Positions 1 through 10,242 of a stretch of 64,000 nt of DNA are shown here, in pieces. The translations under genes and the position numbers were made by a program. Numbering within the stretch: position 1 is the stretch's first letter; every line of letters begins with the position of its first letter. The stretch covers positions 548,501 through 612,500 of the forward strand of contig VCAZ01000054.1 in NCBI GenBank assembly GCA_005784505.1. The letters run 5' to 3'. The notes beneath the pieces were generated by a model that was given only the letters and a program-made list of their open reading frames with translations, did no database searches and was not told the origin of the DNA. The stretch is from Bagarius yarrelli. Taxonomy: Eukaryota; Chordata; Actinopteri; Siluriformes; Sisoridae.

Positions 1-31
1 ATGTCTTTTACTTGATCTGATTGTTACTTAC

Positions 32-790
32 TTTTGAGAGTACTTCTTTGCCTCTTCCTCGTTGTAAAACTGCAGGAAAAAGACAATAAGGAAGCTTTAT
101 GCGATGCAGCAAAGATTTTGGATCAAACCATTAGTGTAGGTTTCTTTTATTTACTGAACATAAAATCTTTTAAGACAGCACGGTCGCTTAGTGGTTAGCA
201 CCGTTGCCTCACAGCAAGAAGGTCCTGGGTTTGATTCTTGGGCAAGGGGTCTTTCTGTGTGGATTTTGCATGTTCTCCCTGTGCTTATGTGGGTTTACTC
301 CGGGGTCTCTGGTTTCCTCCCACAGTCCAAAAACATGTATGCTAGGTTGAGTAATGATTCTAAATTGCCCATAGGAGTGAGTGTGAGTGGCCCTGTGACG
401 GACTGGCGACCTGTCCATGGTGTCCCCCTCCTGCCTTTCCCCCTTTCAGAAACGGCTGGAATAGACTCCAGCAGATCCCCGTGACCCCGAATTAGTGACT
501 AAGCGGGTATAGAAGATGAATGAATAAATAATAATATTAAAAGCATTTGTGTTGGTATGTAGATTAAGGTGGCATGCATTCAGAATACATACATATAAAT
601 CAAGTGAACATTTAAAGTTGGCATTAATGGCGGTGTGTTTGGTCTAGCGGGCAGTGGAGATGTATCGTTCTAGTTTGTTGATGTGTATTGTATTGCCCAA
701 TATGGAGTTGTTTTGGGTCCCATTTCCATTCTGACTACTCACCACCTCCGGGGGTGCCATATGCTCCGGTCTGCGACAACTGGAAGCCAT
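32..790 (-). CDS. bud23: bud23 rRNA N7-guanine methyltransferase, 5' two coding exons (partial)
   Basis: BUD23 (WBSCR22) with TRMT112 methylates a guanine of 18S rRNA during small-subunit maturation in the nucleus. Two coding exons are visible on the minus strand. Exon 1 (790..743, 16 codons) starts MASSCRRPEH and ends PPEV before a GTGAGT donor. Exon 2 (69..32) continues FYNEEEAKKYSQ and ends after two bases of the next codon at a GTAAGT donor. The phases agree (0, then 2). The N-terminal pattern RRPEH..PPE-FY-EEA-KY is characteristic of the family. The SAM-binding methyltransferase domain lies beyond the left edge. Intron 1 holds a SINE. A CACAG sits just before the start codon, so an upstream untranslated exon is possible. 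The gene is head-to-head with dnajc30, as in human, which supports the call. Confidence 0.86.
174..530 (+). mobile_element. tRNA-derived V-SINE-like element in bud23 intron 1
   Basis: The element opens with a tRNA-like pol III head (GGTTAGCACC A-box region, then GGTTTGATTC as a degenerate B box). The conserved fish SINE body follows (TCTGTGTGGATTTTGCATG, CCTCCCACAGTCCAAAAACA). It ends with GAATAGACTCCAGCAGATCC and a GAATGAATAAATAAT tail. A second copy of the same family is at 27845-28190. The 97-codon open frame inside it is not a gene. Confidence 0.85.
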
Positions 791-1320
791 ATTTGTTGTG
801 CCTGTGAAATACAATATTAAATAAACACAGAAAAATATAAACAAGTTCGATGTCCACGGCTATACTAAACACAAACCAAGCAGGAACACTATACACATGT
901 ATCTACATGGCCGGCAAAGATGACGTCAGTTTTCAGCGACAGTGATAGAACGTCTTAAAGAAACAGTCAAATCTTTGAACTTCGCCAATGAAAATAAGGT
1001 AATTTATTTTTAAGCTAATTATTTTTTTAATGTTAACAAAGATTATAAGATCATACGTATTTATTAGTGCTGCTAAACACTGTAGTATTAACGAACAGAT
1101 AAAGATAAAATTAGCCTTCAGGTTAAAAAAGAACCGATTAAAATTCTAGATACTTCTATGCGTGTGTATGTTAATAAAATGTTAATAATTACAATTTGGT
1201 CACTTGTAATAAATAATATGAAATAATTAAAAAAAAGCGTTATATTTATAGCGTTTCCGGTCTGACCTCGCTCTGATTGGCTGAGTGTTTACCAATAGGA
1301 TGTTGACGTTCCGATCCATC
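791..1320. promoter_or_regulatory. shared bud23/dnajc30 divergent promoter region
   Basis: About 530 bp separate the two divergent start codons. A perfect CRE palindrome TGACGTCA lies at 921-928, about 130 bp upstream of the bud23 ATG. Two CCAAT boxes in opposite orientation lie just before dnajc30 (ATTGG at 1276-1280 and CCAAT at 1292-1296). NF-Y and CREB/ATF family factors are known to bind such sites; their use here is inferred. The AT-rich middle (about 960-1250) shows nothing else recognisable. Confidence 0.5.
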
Positions 1321-2130
1321 ATGGCGGAGGTCAGCCAGAAAGTGAGAGTCTGTGTATACAAACTTTGTCCTTTTAAAACAAATCGTGTATTTTTTTTAAC
1401 CGGCCGTTTGCATGTTAGTGTTTTTGGGACGTGTTTTAGTCTGCGGACATTTGAGAAAACTAATGAGGAACCTGATCACAAAGGAAAGCAGATGCGCAGA
1501 ACATTCTGTACTCTTCCTTTGCGCGTATTTAAGAAATTTCCGCGGTGTCCTGCTGCTGTGATCATCAGCCGATCTAACAGAAACAACAGCTCTCCACTTC
1601 ACACGAGTAAAACAGCCTATTACGACATTTTGCGGGTGTCCTCCAACGCCACGCAGGCGCAGATCAAGACGGCGTATTACCGCCAGAGCTTTCGCTATCA
1701 TCCGGACCGGAACTCGGGCAACGACGAAGCCGTGCGCCGCTTCTCCGAGATCAGTGAAGCGTACACGGTGCTGGGAAGTGTCAGCCTTAGAAAGAAGTAT
1801 GATCGCGGTGTTCTGAGCTTAGCGGACGTCCAAAGCGCCGGGAGACCCTCTCGGAAAGACATGGCGCATCCTTCAAACTCCGAGCATCAGCGGTCCTCCC
1901 AGTCGTTCCGGAGCGCAGGAGGAAAACCCATGTTCGACTTCGACGCTTTTTATCAAGCGCATTACGGCGAGCAGCTGGAAAGAGAGCAGAGCCTCCGCCG
2001 GTGGAGAGAACGGAGACAGAAAGCACAACAGGAGGCTTTACGGAAATGGAGGATGGAAAAAAGGACCGAGATGGCAGTCGGTACACTGCTGCTTTTAGGG
2101 ATTGTTTTTCTGTGCAGTTTAAAATCATAA
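1321..2130 (+). CDS. dnajc30: DnaJ homolog subfamily C member 30, mitochondrial
   Basis: Single-exon gene, as in mammals. The J domain begins around AYYDILRVSSNATQAQIKTA and has the HPD motif (YHPDRNSGND) that stimulates Hsp70 ATPase. A conserved DFDAFYQAHYGEQLERE segment follows, then a basic stretch and a C-terminal hydrophobic segment (MAVGTLLLLGIVFLCSL) matching the membrane anchor of DNAJC30. The family protein sits in the inner mitochondrial membrane and is linked to ATP synthase and complex I maintenance. I chose the ATG at 1321 (269 aa) for its strong Kozak context (A at -3, G at +4). The ATG at 1285 lies between two CCAAT boxes and is unlikely. An internal ATG at 1492 would give 212 aa with an arginine-rich, presequence-like start, closer to the human length. 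Confidence 0.9.
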   Translation: MAEVSQKVRVCVYKLCPFKTNRVFFLTGRLHVSVFGTCFSLRTFEKTNEEPDHKGKQMRRTFCTLPLRVFKKFPRCPAAVIISRSNRNNSSPLHTSKTAYYDILRVSSNATQAQIKTAYYRQSFRYHPDRNSGNDEAVRRFSEISEAYTVLGSVSLRKKYDRGVLSLADVQSAGRPSRKDMAHPSNSEHQRSSQSFRSAGGKPMFDFDAFYQAHYGEQLEREQSLRRWRERRQKAQQEALRKWRMEKRTEMAVGTLLLLGIVFLCSLKS

Positions 2131-2365
2131 TATGATGCGCTTCTTTCACATTTTTATACCAGTAATCGTTTCTGGTAGGTTCAATTTGAAAAATTTGAAG
2201 TTCCAGCAGTCAAAAGTAAAAGTAGCACAATTCAATCATACTCCAAAATTAGAAAATATGGAAAAACTGTAACGAAAGTATTTTTAATTAGTTACTTATT
2301 TTATCTAATAATAATCTGTTTACCTTAATTGAGTGAATAAGGAGGAAAATTTGTCCAGATCATAT

Positions 2366-2480
2366 CAGTCATTCATTCATTCATTCATCTTCTTTACCCG
2401 CCTTATTTCCTAATTCAAGGATCTGATGCAGTCTAATAGGTGAGCTATAGGAGGGTTACACCCTGAACAGGTCCAATGGG
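2366..2480 (-). mobile_element. truncated V-SINE-like tail
   Basis: A CATT tetranucleotide run (2370-2387) is followed by CATCTTCTTTACCCGCC and a degraded reverse complement of the SINE body (GGTTACACCCTGAACAGGTC). This matches the 3' part of the element at 174-530 in inverse orientation. Confidence 0.5.
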
Positions 2481-2662
2481 GGAAATCTCGGTCCTGGAGG
2501 GCCAGGGTGTCCTGCAGAGTTCAGCTCCAACCCTAATCAAACACACCTGAACCAACTAATCAAGATCTTGCTAGGTAGACTTAAAACTTACAGGTCTGTT
2601 GAGGCAAGTTGGAGCTAAACTTTGCCCTTCAGGAACGAGATTTGCCACCCCTGCTCTATGCA
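2480..2662. mobile_element. short hAT-like inverted-repeat element (MITE)
   Basis: The ends are inverted repeats: CTCGGTCCTGGAGGGC on the left and GCCCTTCAGGAACGAG on the right. The body (CAAACACACCTGAACCA) is a dispersed fish repeat. It has no coding capacity. A relative with similar ends lies at 50044-50223. Family assignment is from memory of such repeats. Confidence 0.6.
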
Positions 2663-3465
2663 GTTGCATTATGGTCTGTTAACATGAGTTGAGCTCGTGA
2701 TGGAGTATTAGTGGAGCATCAGTGGAGTGCGCTGGGAGTAAAAAAAAAACATCTAATACTTAAGAAAAAAAAACTTCTGGGGAAAATCACACCACTCAGG
2801 GTGCTGCATGTAATAAAAGTGCACATTAATAACATTTGTCAGTTATGTCAAATAATTGCGATCGTACGGTTATTTAATAATTGCGGCAGCCTTACCAGTA
2901 CTTTAACCTTACATACACCTCTATAGTCAAAAATGCTTACTGAAACTAAGGTCACAAGAATGATAAGACATAAGTTTAAAACTGTAAATAATACCTAAAT
3001 AATATTTATACAGATTAATCCTGGACTGAATCCTTTTTTCTGCAACTGATTTACTTTTACTTTTATTTAATGATCTTATGTGAATATTCCCTCTGAAACT
3101 CTTCACATTTGCACAAAGATAGACTTGATAAACAGCTGTAATGTATTAGGTATGTTACCTCATTAACTGTACAGTAAGAATACCTCATGGTGGTAAATAA
3201 AAGCAGTGGGTAAAAAAAACAAATGAGCGAACCTTGTTTTAAGTATGTCAAGATTAATTGCATCGTCTAGAGCAGAGGTCTCCAAACTTACTTCTGCAAG
3301 GGCCACATAATTATTTGTTTTATTCAATGGATAGGCAGGTAAGCCTGTAAACTTACATGGACTGGAGTGACTTTTGGGTTTTTCTCCTTTCCAACCGTTG
3401 GGACATTTTGTTGGCTGGCGTGTTGTAGCATCTGCTTCCTCACCATGAAATGTTAGCATTCGGTT
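2663..3465. other. dnajc30 downstream intergenic DNA
   Basis: AT-rich sequence with no recognisable gene. An AATAAA at about 2813 could serve dnajc30 as a distal poly(A) signal. A short hAT-terminus-like stretch (GCAGAGGTCTCCAAACTT) begins near 3273. Confidence 0.4.
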
Positions 3466-5600
3466 AGTATTCAATTCAATTCAGTTTTATTTGTATAACG
3501 CTGTTACAATGGTGATTGTCACAAAGTAGCTTTACTTAAATCATTAATCCTTAAAGAACAGCTGGAAGGTCTTTATGGCGAAGTGGGACGTCCTTGGTCA
3601 CCCTGGTGATGTATCATCCACTGGAGCATGTCACAGGGAAGGGTCCGACAGGTCCGGGGTGGAGATGGGGTCTGGATCACCGGCAGCTCCATTGTGGCAT
3701 ATGTAACTCAACAGTGAGAGAGAGAGAAGGAAGACAAAAAAGAAGGAAAACAGTTAAGTGACAATGTAATCACACGGTTTGGATTGATTAAATGAATAAT
3801 GCAGAGTGCAAGGATGGACTCCGGCAAGACTAACTAGGTCAGCATAACTAAAAGGAGAACCAGAGGGAAACACAGACATGAGGGCTCCCTGATATGTTAA
3901 GCAACCAGCCGCTCTCATCATCAACACCGTGATCAATAAGAGAGGGGAAGACAGCATCTAAACATACCAGATCACCTTAATACTCAACACCCATGAGTCC
4001 CCCGGATCTGCTCCTTTATCTAAGGGGAATCAATACAAAATGCTTGACTAAATAAATAACTTTTAAGCCTGGACTTAAACACTGAGACTGTGTCTGATTC
4101 CCGAACATTCATAGGAAGGTTATTCCAAAGCTTTGGGGCTCTGTAAGAAAAGGCTCTGCCCCCTGCTGTAGTTTTTATAATACGCGGTACTGACAGGCAG
4201 CCTGCATCCTTTGATCGAAGTAGGCGTGGCGGAACGTAAGACACTAGAAGTTCGCTTAAGTACTGCGGTGCGAGACCATTTAGAGCTTTATAAGTTAAAA
4301 GTAGTATTTTAAAATCGATGCGGTGTCTCACTGGGAGCCAATGCAGTGTGGATAGGACCGGCGTGATGTGCTCGTATCTTTTAGTTTTAGTGAGGACTCT
4401 CGCTGCGTTCTGGACTAACTGAAGTTTATTAACGCACCTAGTTGAACATCCAGGCAATGTAATAAACACATGAACTAATTTTTTTTGCACCCGGTGAAAC
4501 TGAAAGACTGTCTAGGGTTAAGGTGTGATCAGGAAGCTTACTTTTAGCTACATTCCTACAACCAGAACCTCAGAGGAAATTGCTTAACATCCAGTCTCTT
4601 ATTTCCTTCACACATTGCTCAACTTTATTAAACTGGCCTTTCGCATCAGGCCTAGCTGTGATGTATAACTGTGTGTCACAAGCGTAACAGTGAAAACTAA
4701 TATCATGTCTACGAATTATGTTTCACAGACGAAGCAAATGTAAAGAGAGAAAAAAAGTGGGCCTAAAACCGAGCCCTGTGGAACACCATAGTTTACAAGA
4801 GAGCATGCAGAATAATCACCATTTAAATCTACGACCTTACAGCGATCGGTTAAATAGGACCTGAGCCACGCGAGGGCCGTTCCTTTAATTCCTACTAACT
4901 TTTCTAATCTGTGAAGAAGAATATTATGATCTATGCCTAAGATCTATGATCTGTGTCGAAAGGCTCACTGAGGTCAAGTAATATAAGCAATGAGACACAA
5001 CCTTGATCAGATGCCAGTAAGAGGTCATTTGCTACTTTGACCAGTGCCGTCTCTGTGCTGTGATGAGGCCTAAATCCTGATTGATACAGTTCGCGCCACT
5101 AACTTCTTTCGGATTTTGTATAGTTAACTATTTTCAACAGTGGTTCTGATACTGCTGGCACTATCTGCTTAAGAAAGTGTGTTGGTATAGGATCTAATAC
5201 ACAGGTTGATAATTTTGTAGAAGAAATGAGTGAGATTAGGTTGTTCTCCTCCAGAGGAGTAAATTTTTTTAAGCTCTGATCTGATGCGGTTAGTTTATCA
5301 GCAGAATCATTCGAATGGTCTGGTTTCAAGGCCTGAATATTCTGCATAATGTTTGCAATTTTATTATCAAAAAAGTCCTCACTGCTGCATGGAGTTATGG
5401 TGCAGATTTCAGAAGTCGTTTTATTCCTAGTTAATTTTGTGACGGTGTCAAATAAAAATCGAGGATTATTTTTTAAATTTTCAACAAGGATGGAAAGCGA
5501 TACCTTGATCTAGTTACACTAAGAGCTTTTTTTTTTAACTCAACAATGTTATTGGTCGAATGAATGTGTGTTCTAGTATCAAAGCTGTTGTCACATATTT
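3466..5600 (-). mobile_element. L2-like LINE, reverse-transcriptase remnant
   Basis: Decayed non-LTR retrotransposon in minus orientation. Frame 4490..4020 encodes the RT C-terminal region of L2/Maui-type fish LINEs: LQLVQNAARVLTKTKRYEHI, then HWLPVRHRIDFKILLLTYKA and APKLWNNLP. Further upstream on the minus strand (about 5090-4930) is SGFRPHHSTETALVKVANDL followed by LILLDLS, the central RT palm, broken by frameshifts. The 3' end near 3470 has the typical fish L2 sequence TTTTATTTGTATAACGC (plus-strand reading). The frames are interrupted, so it is inactive. Confidence 0.85.
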
Positions 5601-5639
5601 TTGTGAAATTTGAGAAAAATATTTGAGCCTCTTATTAAG

Positions 5640-5815
5640 TTGAGGTCAGAGTGCAGGGTCAGCCATAATGCAGTGCCTCTGGAGCAGGAAGTGTTAAGAG
5701 TCTTGTTTAAGGACCCAACAATGGCTGACTGGCAGTGGTGGGTTTTAAAACCATGTCCTCCTGGTCTTCCATTCAACAAATAAGTGCCTGAACCATTAAG
5801 CCACCACTGCCCCTA
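5640..5815 (-). mobile_element. tRNA-SINE-like fragment
   Basis: The reverse complement of a tRNA-like head is visible at the right (CCATTAAGCCACCACTGCCCC). The conserved body is to its left (AGTGCAGGGTCAGCCATAAT). It belongs to the family whose other copies lie at 35855-36030 and 50395-50755, or to a close relative. Confidence 0.55.
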
Positions 5816-6384
5816 CCTCTGTGACCTCTGGTCATGCAGTCATTTCGAACTCTAAAAAAAAAAAAGTCAGAGGTGGTCTGTATTTAAAATTAAATGTTTA
5901 ATGTAGGGACGGCCTGTATACAACCCCAAGGCCATTTTTCGGACACACGTCTTAACAGCTCATCACAATACAAAAGGAAAAAAATACTTTTAAAACATTT
6001 CATTGGAAACGTTTTATCATCACACTGATACAGATCTTAACAATATTTTTTTAAACTCATTTTTACATCTAAAGATAATAATTTCATCATTTCACTTAGA
6101 TATGTTAAATCTCTTGGTTACACAGTGCTGTACTATTCCCAGCAGATGAACACAATGAATTTGAAGGAACTCTTTTTCTGTTCATGTTTTATAGTCCACC
6201 GATTAATCATTTTTATTACCTTGTCCCTCAGTTAATACTTTAATTAGATTCATTTATTAATTTTTCTTTAGTAGATAATCATCACATGGGTTGTAAATAA
6301 ATACACACACAAATTTATTTTAAAATTTTAATTAAAATGAAAAACAAATAGAAAAAAGATATAGAATTTATAACGTGGGTTTTA
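5816..6384. other. AT-rich 3' flank of the PABP-like gene, with candidate poly(A) signal
   Basis: No coding sequence recognised. On the minus strand an AATAAA at 6319..6314 lies about 66 nt past the stop codon of the poly(A)-binding-protein-like gene and is a plausible cleavage signal. Confidence 0.45.
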
Positions 6385-9300
6385 TTAAATCTGTCGCTTG
6401 TTCTTTCCCTTTTTTCTCCTTTTCTTGTCTTTGAAGGGGTTGAAAATCTTCTTCAGGGTTTCCTAGCAAATAAATTGAAAAGAAAATTGCATTTGTTTTT
6501 TTCAATCTTTATGTGAGAATTTATAAAAATATGAATCAAATTTAGTTTTAATTAAAGATCCTTACCGGTTTAAGACCAGCATCCCTCGCTTTCAGAAGAG
6601 CATCTATTTCATCCACCTGTAAACACACACACCAATCAGAATTTGGTATCAGATATAAAACACTTGATATGTTGAGTGTGTATGTTTGTGTGTATTGCTT
6701 GTGTGTGTGCTCACCTTGGCATGCAGGAGCTCTGGATCGCCGATCATGTTCATGATCTCGTAATTGCTCATGCCCTCCAGTAGCATCCATGTAATTTTAT
6801 TAGCCAGCATCGGGTGGATTCCTTCAACCAGGGGCCGCATGTAGTCATCTACAGAGAAGAGTTTGAGAGACCATGAGAGGTGGTGCACAAACCTACTCAG
6901 TATATACGAGCCAGCTGTATGTACAGTTATAAGCCAAATTTATGTGTGTGTGTGTGTGTGTGTGAGAAACTCACAGGCCATCTGGATCTGCTCATCTACC
7001 GGGACAGACTCTAACATGTAGATTGTCAGTTTTCTAACATTGTCCTTAGATGGAGCTGTCCTGGTGTCTGGGACAGTGTCCTTTGATGGAGCTGTCTTGG
7101 TGTCTGGGACAGTGTCCTTTGATGAAGCTGTCTTGGTGTCTGGGACAGTGTCCTTTGATGGAGCTGTCTCGGTGTCCGGGACAGTGTCATTTGATGGAGA
7201 TTTCTCAGTGTCTGAGATAGGGTCCTTCGAATGAGCTGTCTTGGTGTCTGGGATAGTGTCGTTTGATGGAGCTGGAACAACTGGTTCAACAGCAGGGGCA
7301 CTGTCCAGGCAGGTCTTGACCTTAGGAACGGTATTGTCTGAGGGACAGGGAGGCTGCACAGGTTGATGATCAAGCTGAGCCTGGTGTTCCTCTCTGCGTA
7401 TTGCCGCACCAACATACACAGGTTTTTTGCCCCACATCCTGCCGTTCATCTTTCTTCTAGCCATCATGGCTTCCTGTGGGGAGGAGAAGCAGACAAAGCC
7501 GAAACCCCTGGATTTCCCATTCTCTATCATCACCTGTAGAAGGCAGAAATATAAGGAAAAATTAGCACAGTGAAAACATTTTTCAGTCTGTTTAGTCAGA
7601 TACAAGTTATTGATAAAGGAATAAATTGAATAAAATCTTTATTTGTAAGTCACCTTCGCTTTTTTGATGGTCCCAAAGTTAGAGAAAACCGTGCGCAGAC
7701 ACTTGTCGTCAATGCTTTCATCGAGGTTTTTGATGTAGAGATATGGACTTTGGAGCAAAGAGGGCAAAGATGGCATATCCTGTGTGTGTGTATGTGGGTT
7801 TAAGTGTGTATGCGGGTTTAAGTGTTTATGTGAGGTTATCTGCTCAGTTTTCAGATCAAGCTCAGCCTGTTTCTCTACATCTTCCTGCTCACGCTCCTCG
7901 TCCCACTTCTTGCGTGCATCAGCCTCACGCTGCTTGTGGGATTTGAAGAGCTCAATAGTTCTGTAACACAACAAACACAATGTTTTAGAGCCTTTGTCTA
8001 ATTTTTGCTGTAGACGTTATATTTTTACCTACAAAGTGGCTTACACTTGTTGGTCGTTTAAGAGTTTGCCATTGAGCTGCTTGATGGCAAACTCTGCTGA
8101 CTTTGCAGACTCAAACTGTATGTAACCGTGGTTCGTGGACCCCGTGCCATTGCTCACAACCTTAAGGAGAAACACGGCAACATGTCAACACACAGTTTCT
8201 GATGATACACATACGCTACATAGATATTTAAATATTCAGATCCGAACAGATCAAATTCAAACCTTGCAGGACACAATCCTCCCAAAGACGGCAAAGGTGT
8301 CAAAAAGTGCCTCGTTGTCGATGGAGGGGTCCAAGTTCTTTAGGAAGATGTTACCCATGTTGCTGATTTTGGCACTCGCTTCATAGCGAGACCACATGAC
8401 GCGCATGGGCTTTCCCAGAAGGAGCTCAAAGTTAAACATGTCCAGGGCTCGCTCAGCTAAAAGGAAAAACATTTACTTATGTTAAAATCTGTTTACATTC
8501 AATTAGAATTAATCAAATCTTTGTCTAATAGCTGTATATATTTTAAATATTAGAAAGGCTATAATAATTGTATTATAATAAGTGTATTGACAGATCAATT
8601 ATTTATTTAAAGACAAAAATTAACTTTAAATAGACAGAACTTGACCATATATATGGTATAAAGCTGCTTTATAGCACATCTATTGTTAGTAGACTGTATT
8701 TATGTGTATAAAATGATATTGGTGCCAATAAAATTGGTCTAATTTTTGTAGACACGTTTAAAATAAACTCTGACTGGGCGGGGCGGGCTAAACAGCGGTG
8801 TAATCTGATTGGCTCCTAGGATTTTGAATGACGGTTAGCTCCCTATCCGGGAAGTAGATATAAGGGTAACGCGTTTAAATTAAAACTACTATCGCCGGTG
8901 AATTTGTGTGGATAAAAACGCCGTGTTTTGTTTTATTTTTTTAAGCAGGTAAAGATTTAAGTTTTAGCCGATTAGCTATCAGTAGCGACACGGAGTGACG
9001 TCATCTTCTCTTCAGCTTTAGGAAAATGCTAATTTAAATTTCGCTAGCCAATCAGAGTGGATCGCTGTTAACCCCGCCCCCACGTGAGGCATTTTTTTCC
9101 CCCAAAAGGAAATAGTAAATTGATAAATTAAAAATCAGCGACTTTCGGCTAACAAAAAAATTATATATGATAACTTTATTACATGGATATGATTAAATTC
9201 GGTGCCTATAAAAGGTCTTTACTGTATTAAATAATTAATATGTCAATATATTCTCTCACAGACTTTCGTATGAATCTTTATCAAAGGGTGGCAATAATTT

Positions 9301-9741
9301 TGCATATATTCGATAGAATAAACACTTCTTCTACCGATGATCGTAAATAAAAGTGATTTTTTTTTTGTTTTAAAGTAATTTCTTAATTAATTTGTTTATT
9401 TTGTTTGTTTATTCAGTTTGTCTATTTCCCCCCAAAAAATTTCTCGAGTGTTTTTTGTTCACTGTTAATGTCGTTTCCGAAAAGTTCTGCTTATTGTATA
9501 ATTCTATAAAAAAGCAAAAAGAGAGAGTTAAAGAGGGATCACAGCGCCTCCTGTCGTTTGTCTGCTCGTTCTTACCATCAGATCGATGCTGAAAGTTGAT
9601 GTAGGCGTAGCCGAGGGATGAGCCGCTCTTCCGATCTCTGCAGATGTGGACAGATTGAATGCGTCCTGCAGGACTGAACCTGTCCAGAAGCAGCACTTCT
9701 GTCACTCCAGGCTGAAGATCTCCAACAAAAATCGCAGCCAT
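6385..9741 (-). CDS. cytoplasmic poly(A)-binding protein-like, three RRMs plus MLLE domain
   Basis: Eight exons join in frame: 9741-9576, 8456-8263, 8160-8045, 7960-7654, 7533-6975, 6848-6715, 6616-6566 and 6462-6385; 1605 nt, 534 aa, GT-AG junctions throughout. RRM1 is at about residues 3-80 (IFVGDL; LGYAYINF). RRM2 is at about 90-168 (NIFLKNL; HGYIQF). A third RRM at about 231-306 (YLYIKNL; RGFGFVCF) resembles RRM4 of PABPC1, so RRM3 is missing. Residues 351-422 are six 12-residue repeats. An MLLE (PABC) domain at about 446-509 has KITWMLLE in place of the usual KITGMLLE. A lysine/arginine-rich tail (KDKKRRKKGKNKR) follows. Family members bind mRNA poly(A) tails and recruit PAM2 proteins. 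Which paralogue this is cannot be told from sequence alone. It is not a processed pseudogene, because introns are present and the frame is intact. Confidence 0.88.
7051..7266 (-). repeat. coding minisatellite, six 36-bp units, in PABP-like exon 5
   Basis: Six in-frame units encode variants of SKDTVPDTKTAP (residues 351-422). Units differ at single residues (SND/SKD; TKT/TET/TRT; one SKDPISDTEKSP). All units keep the frame. The repeat replaces the Pro/Met/Gln-rich linker of ordinary PABPC proteins. Confidence 0.9.
8776..9086. promoter_or_regulatory. promoter-like motif cluster in PABP-like intron 1
   Basis: Within about 310 bp lie GC boxes (GGGCGGGGCGGG at 8776-8787; CCCCGCCCC at 9072-9080), two CCAAT boxes (ATTGG 8808-8812; CCAAT 9048-9052), a perfect CRE TGACGTCA (8996-9003) and an E-box CACGTG (9081-9086). 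The surroundings are AT-rich. This could be an alternative or intronic promoter; function is inferred only from motif density. Confidence 0.4.
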
Positions 9742-9850
9742 TAATTAAATCGGTGTAGATTCGCTAGAGACTCGAGCAAAAACACCAGTCTGTCTCGGTC
9801 GATGGTCACTTAATTGTGTTAACAAGCTGGCTGACGTCAGCAAATTAAGC
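9742..9850 (-). promoter_or_regulatory. proximal promoter of the PABP-like gene with a CRE
   Basis: A perfect TGACGTCA palindrome is at 9832-9839, about 91 bp upstream of the start codon. No TATA box is clear. The start ATG has GCC following it (ATGGCTGCG). Confidence 0.4.
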
Positions 9851-10206
9851 GTCCCTAGCAACAGCAGTGTTTGCGGTCACAGCATTAAAAAGCACTGAAA
9901 CTCTGTCTTTAAGATTTTTGTAGAAAGTACCAGAAAACACTACAGTAAATGTATAGTGTTTCACTGGAAAATTACTGTTATGAGTTAAAATCACAAATTT
10001 TGCATATAACTTGGGTAAATGTATTAAATATGTTATATTTTAAATGTGTTTATCCAAATATATTAGTCACAATTAAACAATTTAGGAGTATTTTTTTCCC
10101 TATTCTTCGTCTCTTCTTATTCTTAGACTTTAATTGAATCTTGTAATTAATGTGTAATAATCAGTTTGTCCACATGGGGGCGGCAAGGATTTTTTCCTTT
10201 TTTTTT

Positions 10207-10242
<36 letters not shown>

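Noticed and set aside
191..484. 97-codon plus-strand frame near the left edge
   Set aside because: Completely inside a SINE (the second copy at 27845-28190 gives an analogous frame).
1342..1439. Possible small intron in dnajc30 (GTGAGA donor to TTTTAG acceptor)
   Set aside because: Joining in phase gives an immediate stop; the family is intronless and the frame is open without splicing.
1396..1701. Minus-strand frames across dnajc30
   Set aside because: Shadows of the DNAJC30 coding frame, which has an intact J domain and homologous C-terminus.
4020..4490. 156-codon minus-strand frame as a host gene
   Set aside because: It is the RT C-terminal part of an L2-like LINE, with the rest of the element frameshifted upstream.
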